A stretch of 64,000 nt of DNA from Theionarchaea archaeon (GTDB lineage: Archaea > Methanobacteriota_B > Thermococci > Methanofastidiosales > SZ-28-30). Below the pieces are notes generated by a model. The model saw nothing but the letters and a program-made list of their open reading frames with translations. It searched no databases and was not told the DNA's origin. The stretch is from contig JACVGT010000025.1 in NCBI GenBank assembly GCA_018992685.1, positions 1 to 64,000 on the forward strand, in the 5' to 3' direction. Position numbers and translations under genes: made by a program. Positions 54,574-62,485 of this stretch are shown in pieces (positions within the stretch are counted from its first letter, which is position 1; each line of letters starts with the position of its first letter).

Positions 54574-54987
54574 GAGTAGAAGTTGGTTCAGCTGCTTTTA
54601 AGCTTTTGCCGAAAGGATTATAGACTGTCAAAAATAGATATAAAAGCATATAATGGTATATAATTGCGTAGAGTGTTACATAACTAATTAGACAAATATG
54701 AGTAACATGAGTTTTTCCTAGTCCTGGTTCACTTCCACATTAATTGACATATAGCATTTTAAATTCCTTGAATGGGAAGAAGATTTAAGAATATGGCATA
54801 CAGAAACTCCATTGCTCCAGTACACGAACCTGAGAATTTAGTATTACTTCAATTGGTTATTCACCTTCCAAGTAATCCAAAAAATGGAACACCAAGCATT
54901 TTCATCATGAAATCGTGTTTATCAAGTTCGAATATTCGAGAATTTTATTGAACATACCATGTTCTCAAAAGAAGATATTCTAAATCA
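54574..54987. other. AT-rich intergenic with promoter-like elements
   Basis: About 410 bases without a supported gene. Several TATATAA-like sequences near 54645-54670 could drive the three-gene operon to the left. Confidence 0.4.
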
Positions 54988-55018
54988 AAAAATAAAAAAG
55001 GTGGCAGCATATGCTGCC
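54988..55018 (-). terminator. Hairpin terminator, copy B
   Basis: Same 16-base palindrome (55003-55018) and T-run as copy A, placed after the operon end. Confidence 0.7.
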
Positions 55019-55093
55019 TGCAAAATCACTGCTCAGGATCTGCCCCTAGTTCCATTATGGCCAGAGCCATACTCCTGACCACAATGTCACCGC

Positions 55094-55372
55094 TCATTGC
55101 GATCTTCTGGAGCCACTCCTTGTTCTCCTCGTATCCTGGTCATCTGACTCTGCCTCTTCAGTGTCATCAGTGCATTCCCACAGAGCTTCATGGGCCTGGA
55201 CATCCTTGACCAGACGCCTGTACAACTGTGCTTCAGAGAGGATTCTCCTGAATTGTTTTACCAGCCAGATAAAGGTCTGATTCTTGTTTCCTGTGCTGAA
55301 GTGGCTCATGATCTTGCGGAACTCCTTTTCCGTGTCTTTGTCCACCACAAAACTGAGACGTTGTGTGCGCAT
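55094..55372 (-). CDS. Ribbon-helix-helix-like small protein, copy B, frameshifted
   Basis: The first 70 residues match copy A almost exactly, then a 17-base insertion (a net shift of one frame) replaces the C-terminus with a basic tail (RRTRSGSRRSQ). If one more base is added, the original C-terminus would continue to a stop at 55026. So the protein is either truncated in function or affected by a sequencing error. Confidence 0.65.
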   Translation of the reverse strand: MRTQRLSFVVDKDTEKEFRKIMSHFSTGNKNQTFIWLVKQFRRILSEAQLYRRLVKDVQAHEALWECTDDTEEAESDDQDTRRTRSGSRRSQ

Positions 55373-55411
55373 GGTATCCCATCCATGAGTTGTATGTTGT
55401 AATCATTGGTC

Positions 55412-55834
55412 TCACATGACGGCACCGATGGAGTCAATGAGCATGTGCCAGAAGACACCGTTCTGGACGAAGATTGCGAACTGGACAATGAAAGGCGCAT
55501 CAGGGTTCAAGTTCAATTTCTCGTAGACCACGGGGATAATGACGAAAGCAACGACAGCAGAGAGGATCACCTCAGGGATGCTGACGGCTGGGTTTAGAGT
55601 TCCAGATCTGAACTGCATGATGGCTGAACTGAGTAGGACACCCACAAAGGCTCCAAGATACATGAGGACCTGGCGCAGCACAGTGAGGTAAGGGAGATCA
55701 TCAAGTTCAGGTGCATCCAGTTCTTCAGTCTCCTGGTATGCAGCTGCCATGGTGCCATTATGCAGAGAGCCACCGTTGTTATTCTCCCATGCTTTTCTCA
55801 CCCGTTCATTGAGATCAAAGTACTGCTTCATCAT
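55412..55834 (-). CDS. Small membrane protein of the heptad operon (140 aa)
   Basis: A 140-residue protein: acidic soluble N-terminus (about 1-48), then three hydrophobic helices (LRQVLMYLGAFVGVLL, VILSAVVAFVIIPVV, FIVQFAIFVQNGVFW). Size and topology are holin-like, but there is no other evidence for that. It overlaps the preceding S-layer-like gene by four bases. The last 36 codons are also present in copy A. Confidence 0.62.
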   Translation of the reverse strand: MMKQYFDLNERVRKAWENNNGGSLHNGTMAAAYQETEELDAPELDDLPYLTVLRQVLMYLGAFVGVLLSSAIMQFRSGTLNPAVSIPEVILSAVVAFVIIPVVYEKLNLNPDAPFIVQFAIFVQNGVFWHMLIDSIGAVM

Positions 55835-56649
55835 AGAGATTCCTCCACAGTAATCTCTGACTCCTGAATTAAACCGTCCTCATTGAGATCCTTCCAGCGC
55901 AGTAACACCATTCGGCAGTCTTCATAGTCTTTCCAGGTATCAGGGTTGGCCACAAAGATGGATCCAGCTAGTGTCCCCTGCCACCCGTAGCCCCAGACCA
56001 TCAGGATGTTCCGCCCTCTGTATTCTCTTAAGTAGACAATGCAGATGTCTTCTGCAGGGTATTTCTCCAGATCCAGGTAGATGGACTTTGACTCAGCATT
56101 GATCTTGAAGGACTCGTTGATGTTGTACTCATAGGTTATTCTCAGTAGCTTTCCCAGTTCAACAGCCAATTCGTTTACTGCAGGTCCTCCCACAACAATG
56201 AGGTTCCCCGTGTCATGTTCCTCGTCAGTCAGCAGCATGTCAGTTCGACTTTCCGGGTTCTGCTGGCACCCACCCCAAGCCAATGCATACGAGATATTGG
56301 CTGCACCCAGGACATCGGGAGTTTCAGCCTTTTCTCCCACGATCAGGTAAGAATTCTTGCGGAAGAGTGTGGCCAGCGTGTGAAAGGTTTCTCTCAAGTG
56401 GTCAGTATTGTCAACATCGATAATGTCAGGTTCGTAATCAGTCTCAGGTTCATCCTCTTCAGCACTGTAGACTGCAGGTGCCGGAATAGGTGATTGCTGT
56501 AACTCAGAAAACAAGGTAGCAGGATCTACGGTCACCGTGATGTGACCAGGTACACCAGGATCTCCCACAGCTACCAACACAACAACTGAATTGACCCCGG
56601 ACATGACCACTACAAGAACCAGGACTAGAGAAATCATTCTGTCATCCAT
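55831..56649 (-). CDS. Secreted S-layer-domain-like protein
   Basis: A 272-residue exported protein: signal peptide (residues 1-27), a Pro/Glu-rich linker, then a globular domain with NLIVVGGPAVNELAVELGKLL, a pattern of archaeal S-layer C-terminal domains, and a final DLNEDGLIQESEI loop that looks like a calcium-binding dockerin/EF-hand. Surface location is expected. It lies 20 bases after the heptad-repeat gene and overlaps the next by four bases. Confidence 0.68.
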   Translation of the reverse strand: MDDRMISLVLVLVVVMSGVNSVVVLVAVGDPGVPGHITVTVDPATLFSELQQSPIPAPAVYSAEEDEPETDYEPDIIDVDNTDHLRETFHTLATLFRKNSYLIVGEKAETPDVLGAANISYALAWGGCQQNPESRTDMLLTDEEHDTGNLIVVGGPAVNELAVELGKLLRITYEYNINESFKINAESKSIYLDLEKYPAEDICIVYLREYRGRNILMVWGYGWQGTLAGSIFVANPDTWKDYEDCRMVLLRWKDLNEDGLIQESEITVEESL

Positions 56650-56669
56650 GTACTATCACCCCAGAAGAA

Positions 56670-57326
56670 TTAAGGGACTAGCCCCGAATCGCGCACCAGT
56701 CCGGAGGCATCTCTGACAAGGCCTGAAGCATCTCGTACGAGACCAGAAGCCTGGCCTGCCAGTAGTATAACGTCTTCAGTCTCTGCGTAGGCTACCTGGT
56801 TCTCCAGTTGTCCCGCTCTCTTTTCGATCTCATCTGCTCTCTTGATTTGCGATTCAATTTTCTCTGTAGAATTACCTCTCACCAGTCCTGAGGCATTGCG
56901 TACCAGACTGGATGCATCCCTCACGAGACCGGAGGCATCTTTTACCAGACTGGATACGTCCTGTACCAATGCTGAGGGATCTGCAGTCTCTGCCAACGTA
57001 ATAACACGTCTCACATACCGTGAAAATTGGACAGTCCCTTTTGATAGATTCTGGACAGTCTCAGTCAATCTCCGGTAAGAACAAGCAGTCTCATCATCTG
57101 TGACCAGTCTGGATGAATCTCTCACGAGACCTGAGGCATCCCTCACTAATCCAGAGGCATCCCGAACCAATCCAGAGGCATTCCTTACAAGCCCAGATGC
57201 GGAAGGTCTTACCTTTCCGCAGTCCAGAGCGGCAGTACTTTCACGTACTGCTTCATCGAGCTCCAGGATAGCATTATCTGTATCCTGGACAGTCCTAATT
57301 TCAATTACGACTATATCCGTTCGCAT
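56670..57326 (-). CDS. Heptad-repeat protein (DASGLVR repeats)
   Basis: A 218-residue protein containing about 13 copies of the heptad DASGLVR in three blocks (residues 42-76, 116-150, 191-218), separated by ordinary helical linkers. The repeats have Leu/Val at fixed places with charged residues between, so they should form amphipathic helices or a coiled-coil/filament. No family known to me. First gene of the operon, with a GGAAGGTA ribosome site and TATATA promoter at about 57409-57422. Short DNA repeats (21 bp) make it prone to length change. Confidence 0.78.
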   Translation of the reverse strand: MRTDIVVIEIRTVQDTDNAILELDEAVRESTAALDCGKVRPSASGLVRNASGLVRDASGLVRDASGLVRDSSRLVTDDETACSYRRLTETVQNLSKGTVQFSRYVRRVITLAETADPSALVQDVSSLVKDASGLVRDASSLVRNASGLVRGNSTEKIESQIKRADEIEKRAGQLENQVAYAETEDVILLAGQASGLVRDASGLVRDASGLVRDSGLVP

Positions 57327-57477
57327 TTTAATACCTTCCTTTTTTTTCTCAAAGGAAAGTCCTTCACCCTCTAGATTTTCGGAATGGTTATCGTTCCGTC
57401 AAAAAATATACCCTATATAAATGTTTCGGCCATTTAAAAGCTTTAAAACAGAAATGCAATCTGTCAGTGTAACGATT

Positions 57478-57657
57478 TCAGAATGATGACGGAAGAAGTG
57501 GACAGTATTCGATAAGAAAAATAGCAAGAATACCCACTTCTACAGAGATGGTAAGATTTGCTTCACTTTCGAGAATTTCTTGAATTTTTCGCAAAAGTAG
57601 AATTTTCTTCTTTTTCTGCAGGTTGCTCTGTCCAGAATTCCTGTGAAACAGCATCAT
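57478..57657 (-). CDS. Possible small protein with C-terminal hydrophobic helix (59 aa)
   Basis: From an ATG at 57657 a 59-codon frame gives a basic helical start and a hydrophobic tail (VEVGILAIFLIEY). It has reasonable codon use, a TATAAAGATA element upstream and no strong ribosome site. Doubtful. Confidence 0.3.
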   Translation of the reverse strand: MMLFHRNSGQSNLQKKKKILLLRKIQEILESEANLTISVEVGILAIFLIEYCPLLPSSF

Positions 57658-57824
57658 CAAGTACTCTTGAAGTGATTTGAGTACCAATATCTTTATATGA
57701 AAAGAAGAAAACAATATACACCCGATTCAGAAGAGATTTAAAATGGAATTTTCCCCTATTTTCTTCTACATTATTGCCACATTTTTTAGAGTTGCACAAT
57801 CGTACAATTTCTATGGTTATTCAT

Positions 57825-59462
57825 CTAAAAAAAGTCGTTCAAACTCAATTGTTTCTCTTTATGTATTCTGAGGTCCCGCCTTGTAGGAATAGCTGATGGA
57901 ATACATAAGAAGTAAATCTCTCTTCTTCTTTTTGCATTTCCAGTGTATACTAACCAATTCATTAACGTTCTAGTATTTTCTGGAATTGAAGAATCACCAT
58001 ACACTCTCAGACCCGCTCGTTTTCTTTCTTCTTGAATCAGATGCTGTATTTTCTTAGGATTCAAACCTTTGTCCTCAGAGAGATTATCATAAATAGTTCT
58101 GTATAACTTCACCGTTTTCAGTGCCTGTTCATGAAAGATCTTTTTCTTTGTGAATTCATCGGAATCTGCGAATATGCTCCCCAAGTCGGTAATCCTCACA
58201 TAACTCATAAAAGGAGATTCTGTGAATCCTAACGTATCCGAACATTTCCGTTCATGGTGAATATTTTCTTTATGTAGAGTGTTCTTTAGAGTATCAATTG
58301 TCGTCAATCCCCCATGATAAGCTACTGCTTCAACAAATCTGACAATTGGGAGCGCGTCTGCATTAGGTACATAAGGCATCTTCGTTGGAGAGACACCTTC
58401 AGTTTCTTTAGGTTTCACTCTCAATCCAAAATCGAATGCTGTTTCTTTTTCAGCAAAATCTTTGTAAATATCCGGACCGATTCTTCTACTTCTGAATTTC
58501 AGGGGAAATCCATATCTTGACGTTCCTGTAGAATCATCCTTCTTCAGGACATTAATTTGAGAAAGTTTCTCAAGAGCGTCTTTTATCCATTCACTATTTA
58601 GATCATTTCCTGAAATTGTCAAAGGTTTCAAACTCCTTATTCTTTCCATTAGTTCTTCACGAGATAAATACAAGAATTCTTCTTTCCTATATTCTCCTCT
58701 TTCAACTAAGGACTCCAAACAGGGAATGATCATTTCCAGTATAAATTTCATTGTATATTCTACAGCTGGTGGTTTTTGTGAAACAAAATACGTTTTCTTA
58801 CCAAGTAGTAATATTCTCTCTGAATAAAAGTTTCGCTGTTGGCTAATAAGAGGACAAAGAATCTCACCCCTTACATGATTGATGTAAAGACCATCCTTGT
58901 TCCGTTTATCTTTAGTACAAAAATACCATAGGCTGAAATCATGAGGAGAATTTTTGAGAAAATCTAACTGCTGATAGTTTCTTTCTAGGAATTCAATTAC
59001 ACTGCCATAATCGTGTTCACTCACAATCAGCCAGACTTCGTGTCTATCGAATTCTTTCATTTCCTGGAAATATTTTTTCAAGTCACTTAGTCTATTTAGC
59101 ATATTTGCTTCGAAATCAGCAGAATTTCTGTTTGGTAATGACGACTTTATCTCTATGAGAATCCCCTTTCTTCTTGAACCGTATGCAAAAGTAAGATCCG
59201 GGGTTTTTGGATCTTCATCTTCATTCATAGGATTGATTTTAATACTTTCCCCTAAGAAAGAAATTTCATCATCCATAGAACTAAGTTTAGGTATTTCTTC
59301 TGCTAACATTTCTGAAATCATAACACAGTACTCATAATCTGTACATTTCTTTCTTATTTCATTTTCTCTTTTTTTTATTACTTTTTGTAACTCTCCCTCA
59401 TCAAGTTCATTTTCTCTTCCTTTTTGATCCTCATCATCATTTGTTTTCATTAAATCACTCAT
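57825..59462 (-). CDS. PD-(D/E)XK nuclease-like protein
   Basis: A 545-residue soluble protein. The N-terminal part has a PD-(D/E)XK core: Asp89 in TPDL, then Glu104 and Lys106 in IEIKSS, with a preceding helix rich in Glu. The rest is unrecognised but includes a winged-helix-like region (about 280-330) and a charged C-terminus. Such layouts fit restriction or defence nucleases. Its ATG overlaps the stop of the upstream 372-residue gene by eight bases, so the two are coupled. AT-rich. Confidence 0.68.
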   Translation of the reverse strand: MSDLMKTNDDEDQKGRENELDEGELQKVIKKRENEIRKKCTDYEYCVMISEMLAEEIPKLSSMDDEISFLGESIKINPMNEDEDPKTPDLTFAYGSRRKGILIEIKSSLPNRNSADFEANMLNRLSDLKKYFQEMKEFDRHEVWLIVSEHDYGSVIEFLERNYQQLDFLKNSPHDFSLWYFCTKDKRNKDGLYINHVRGEILCPLISQQRNFYSERILLLGKKTYFVSQKPPAVEYTMKFILEMIIPCLESLVERGEYRKEEFLYLSREELMERIRSLKPLTISGNDLNSEWIKDALEKLSQINVLKKDDSTGTSRYGFPLKFRSRRIGPDIYKDFAEKETAFDFGLRVKPKETEGVSPTKMPYVPNADALPIVRFVEAVAYHGGLTTIDTLKNTLHKENIHHERKCSDTLGFTESPFMSYVRITDLGSIFADSDEFTKKKIFHEQALKTVKLYRTIYDNLSEDKGLNPKKIQHLIQEERKRAGLRVYGDSSIPENTRTLMNWLVYTGNAKRRREIYFLCIPSAIPTRRDLRIHKEKQLSLNDFF

Positions 59463-60573
59463 CGAGAAGAGATATTTCGGCTACTCCTATTGCCATTTGG
59501 ATTTCTTCAACGATGTCAGAAAGAGATGAAGGGGAACATCTTGTTTGAGGGACAATTGCGATTTTGTTGTTTAAAGCATTGATAGAAAAAGTTGAGTAGT
59601 CTTTGAAATCAACCACATTAGCTGAAAAATATGGATTTGAAGACTGATTGATGGTATAAGATAAGAATTTCATTTTCTCAAGAACGAAGGTCAATCTCTC
59701 TAACTGTGACTCATTTAAATCATTCTTGAATTTCAATACAATGGGAGATAATTCAATTTGCTTTTTTTGATTGTTGTAACGTCTTTCTCTGTTAAGATAA
59801 GACTTGTTTGTCTTTGCAAATGTCTCGATACAATTCCTCAAAACGTCGGCCCAGAAATAATCCAGCGCTCCGGAATACAGAGTAAATGATTTGTCTTTTC
59901 TCTTATATCTAAATCTCATAATTGTCTCTCCTCCCTTCCCAGAACAATCTATGATTATCCTATTAATGACTTTCCCGTAAAGCTCATTTTCTATTCCTTT
60001 TCTGAATTCAGAATAATTCTTATCGGCAGATTTGCCCCTCAATTGAACTGATGAATATTGCGATTTATTTTTCAACGGGTCGTAAATTACACTTTGAACT
60101 TCAGTAACATAGATTTCGCCATAAATTTCTTTGAGTCTGTCAATCATCTCAATAATACCTTTGTTGTCCAAATGAACTCTATACAAATAAGGATATGAAT
60201 ATTCTATCCATTTCAGAAGAGTTACAGACAAGGAATTCTTCAGGATTTCATCACTTAGAAACATATAAAAGTTTTTCTTGATTCTTACTACCAATGAAAT
60301 AGATGCTACTTCCTTTTCGGTGTTCACGACTATGAGTGAATAAATGTCATTCGAAATTTTGCTAGACGCTATTCTAAATGTTTTTCTATTTGAAATATTC
60401 TGCCAGTTTTCTATGTCGTATTTCGAAAAGCAGAAAAAGAATTTCAATCCCGTTCTGGTATTGTTGACAAAGTTTTCATTGAAAAACGATTTCAATTCAT
60501 CAAAATTAGCTATATTCTCAATTTCATTCTGGAATTCTCTTATCAAGGAGCCTGGTGTTGCAGGTACTAACAT
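59455..60573 (-). CDS. Partner of the nuclease-like gene, unknown (372 aa)
   Basis: A 372-residue soluble protein of alternating helices and strands, AT-rich, without a motif I can name. It is first in a two-gene operon (GAGGTGAGA ribosome site before the ATG) and is coupled to the nuclease-like gene by an eight-base overlap. A role as specificity or sensor subunit is inference from context only. Confidence 0.58.
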   Translation of the reverse strand: MLVPATPGSLIREFQNEIENIANFDELKSFFNENFVNNTRTGLKFFFCFSKYDIENWQNISNRKTFRIASSKISNDIYSLIVVNTEKEVASISLVVRIKKNFYMFLSDEILKNSLSVTLLKWIEYSYPYLYRVHLDNKGIIEMIDRLKEIYGEIYVTEVQSVIYDPLKNKSQYSSVQLRGKSADKNYSEFRKGIENELYGKVINRIIIDCSGKGGETIMRFRYKRKDKSFTLYSGALDYFWADVLRNCIETFAKTNKSYLNRERRYNNQKKQIELSPIVLKFKNDLNESQLERLTFVLEKMKFLSYTINQSSNPYFSANVVDFKDYSTFSINALNNKIAIVPQTRCSPSSLSDIVEEIQMAIGVAEISLLDE

Positions 60574-60739
60574 TCTATTCTCACCTCTTTATGTAATGAA
60601 GATGTCTCTATTATTAAGCTTTTTGGAATTCTTTCATCCATACTATCAGCTTCATGGATATCCCTCCGAGAATCATGCCCTCTTTTGGTCTTTTTTCTTT
60701 ATAACCTTATCTACTACTAACTCCTATCACGATATCACC

Positions 60740-61097
60740 TCCTTTCTTTGCTCCTATGACCAGTACAACCACCACTGTTTCCTGGTGAAGAGCTCCCGTG
60801 AATGCCACGCACTGAATGTGGTGAGCTGCCTCCCTGCCACCTGTCGCGTTGTTGAAATGGAGAATCACTTATTGATATTCGTTAATACGGTGTCCGTAGC
60901 TGTCCTGCAGAAGTTGATGATCCTGATGATGAGCATGAAGACCTCAGGACTACTGGATGACTTGAGGTATGCATCAGTGTTGGAAGTGGCTCACCAACCT
61001 GTACGATTGGGATCTCCTGCAGAAGAGGATAGGAACAATAGAAAAGAACGTACTGATTGAAATACAGGAACCTGACTTCATGGATCCTCCTCCATAA
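60740..61097 (+). pseudogene. Degraded plus-strand gene
   Basis: Two plus-strand frames with normal coding character cover this stretch: about 60740-60960 (SRECHALNVVSCLPATCRVVEMENHL region) and 60969-61097 (WKWLTNLYDWDLLQKRIGTIE region ending PDFMDPPP). A frameshift separates them and no start signal remains. GC content is higher than the surrounding island. Not assigned. Confidence 0.42.
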
Positions 61098-61364
61098 CGT
61101 GGTGTAATCTGCAGATGTCAATCCTTCTATATACTGCGACAACTTTTCTAAAATGCCTTCTAACTGTCTATAGGGTACATTGAATACTGTTTTCATCAGG
61201 ACAGTATATGCTATGAATGACTGGGGAAATGCAAAAGGGCTACCTCGTTTATTCACATTCATCGTTTGGAGTTCTTCATTCCAATGTTCAATAAAATCCA
61301 TTGTTAAGTAAAATTCTCCTCTTCTTACCAGTTTCTTGTTATATTCTTTCCAATTTCTGGTCAT
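61068..61364 (-). mobile_element. Truncated IS5-like transposase
   Basis: From an ATG at 61364 the first ~95 residues (WKEYNKKLVRRGEFYL...TMNVNKRGSPFAFPQSFIAYT...LWRRIHEV) match the N-terminal domain of IS5-family transposases. Beyond about 61068 the frame runs into unrelated sequence, and no DDE catalytic part is present. It is a remnant. Confidence 0.7.
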
Positions 61365-61464
61365 GAAACCGTCTGGTTTCCCTATGGTTCAAATCTTTCC
61401 ATTGGTTTATACTTCAAATGAGGCATTTGAATGGTAAATTGTACAACACAGCAGATTTGTCGAG

Positions 61465-61902
61465 TCACTGTAATTGAAGAGTTTTCAATTCAATCTTGGT
61501 TCCTTTTTTCCATAAATCCTTTCTCATAGCAATTGCAACTTCCATGAAAGTAGATTCGGAGGGTTGATTTATGAATTGCTTGAACTTTCTTAGGACGTCG
61601 TCGGAAGCATAGAGAACAGAGTTGTAATAGAATTCCGTCAACCTCACCATGGCATATTCTTTGATTTCTTCTTCATTTTTCAGATGCGGTATTTTGGGGT
61701 CTTCGATATGAAAGTGACTTACATTTTCCGGTTTCAGAACACAACGCATGAACACAAGGGTAGAACGATACTTATTCTCGTTGAGATTTTGAATTCTCAA
61801 TTCAGTTTCTCTCTTTTGACTCCAAAGATGTTGAAGGTAACTCCCAGCAATACCTCCAATTCCCAACAAGCCGAAAACCGAGATTATTGTTTGAATGTCC
61901 AT
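61465..61902 (-). CDS. Membrane-anchored small protein (145 aa)
   Basis: One N-terminal membrane helix (IISVFGLLGIGGIAGSYL), then a soluble charged helical domain. Small anchored proteins of this layout are frequent in archaeal and bacterial accessory islands but this one matches no family I know. A TATA-like AAATATTC lies upstream. Confidence 0.52.
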   Translation of the reverse strand: MDIQTIISVFGLLGIGGIAGSYLQHLWSQKRETELRIQNLNENKYRSTLVFMRCVLKPENVSHFHIEDPKIPHLKNEEEIKEYAMVRLTEFYYNSVLYASDDVLRKFKQFINQPSESTFMEVAIAMRKDLWKKGTKIELKTLQLQ

Positions 61903-62485
61903 GAGCTATAGTTGAGGCAGCGAATATTTAAGTCTTCTAGTTGTTCCTCCTCTAGTTGTCTACAAGGCTGCTATCCTCCTCCGAATAATGAGGACCTTTT
62001 CGAGGAAGACCGCGTGCATCCATTTCCTCTTACCACAGGATTATTGTTCCCTCTACCATATTTCACGTTCTTGGTTTCATATTTTTTCAAGTTCTTCAAG
62101 GTGCTCTTTTAGTCATTTTTTCCATGAATATATCCCGAAAATATGAACGGTCATAAATGCCCATAATTACACTGTTTTCAACTCTTATTCTCCACTTTGT
62201 GAAGGTCATTCTTTTCCGGTAACAGCCATGTGGATTTTTGTCATGAAACTATGGACAGAATTCTTGAATACTAGTGTGACGTTCGGCGGATAATTATTTT
62301 CTTGAATACAAATGCTCAATATATTCCGAGTACGTGAGATTTCTTTCCAAATTTAGAACGTAGACATTCAACCGTAAACCTTATAAATTGCTCAACGAAT
62401 TGGAGTTGGCCTGTGCATGTATTCCATGGGGGATGCTTTGCATAAGAACTGGGAGACATACGTGCGAAAAGAACAAATGAAGGAG
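61903..62485. other. Intergenic, AT-rich; promoter of the RHS-type gene
   Basis: No supported gene. CCTTATAAAT at about 62378-62387 is a TATA box for the following gene. Confidence 0.45.

Larger units (their letters stand above)
54988..55522. repeat. Duplicated 0.5-kb segment, copy B
   Basis: About 535 bases matching 52981-53497. The main difference is a 17-base insertion within 55120-55150, which shifts the frame of the RHH-like gene. Here the segment is part of the complete four-gene operon. Confidence 0.9.

Noticed and set aside
57563..57799. 78-codon minus-strand frame
   Set aside because: Overlaps another small frame, with low coding quality and no start signals; at best part of a decayed gene.
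61684..62112. Two plus-strand frames near 61.7-62.1 kb
   Set aside because: The first is antisense to a better gene; the second is low-complexity and without start signals.
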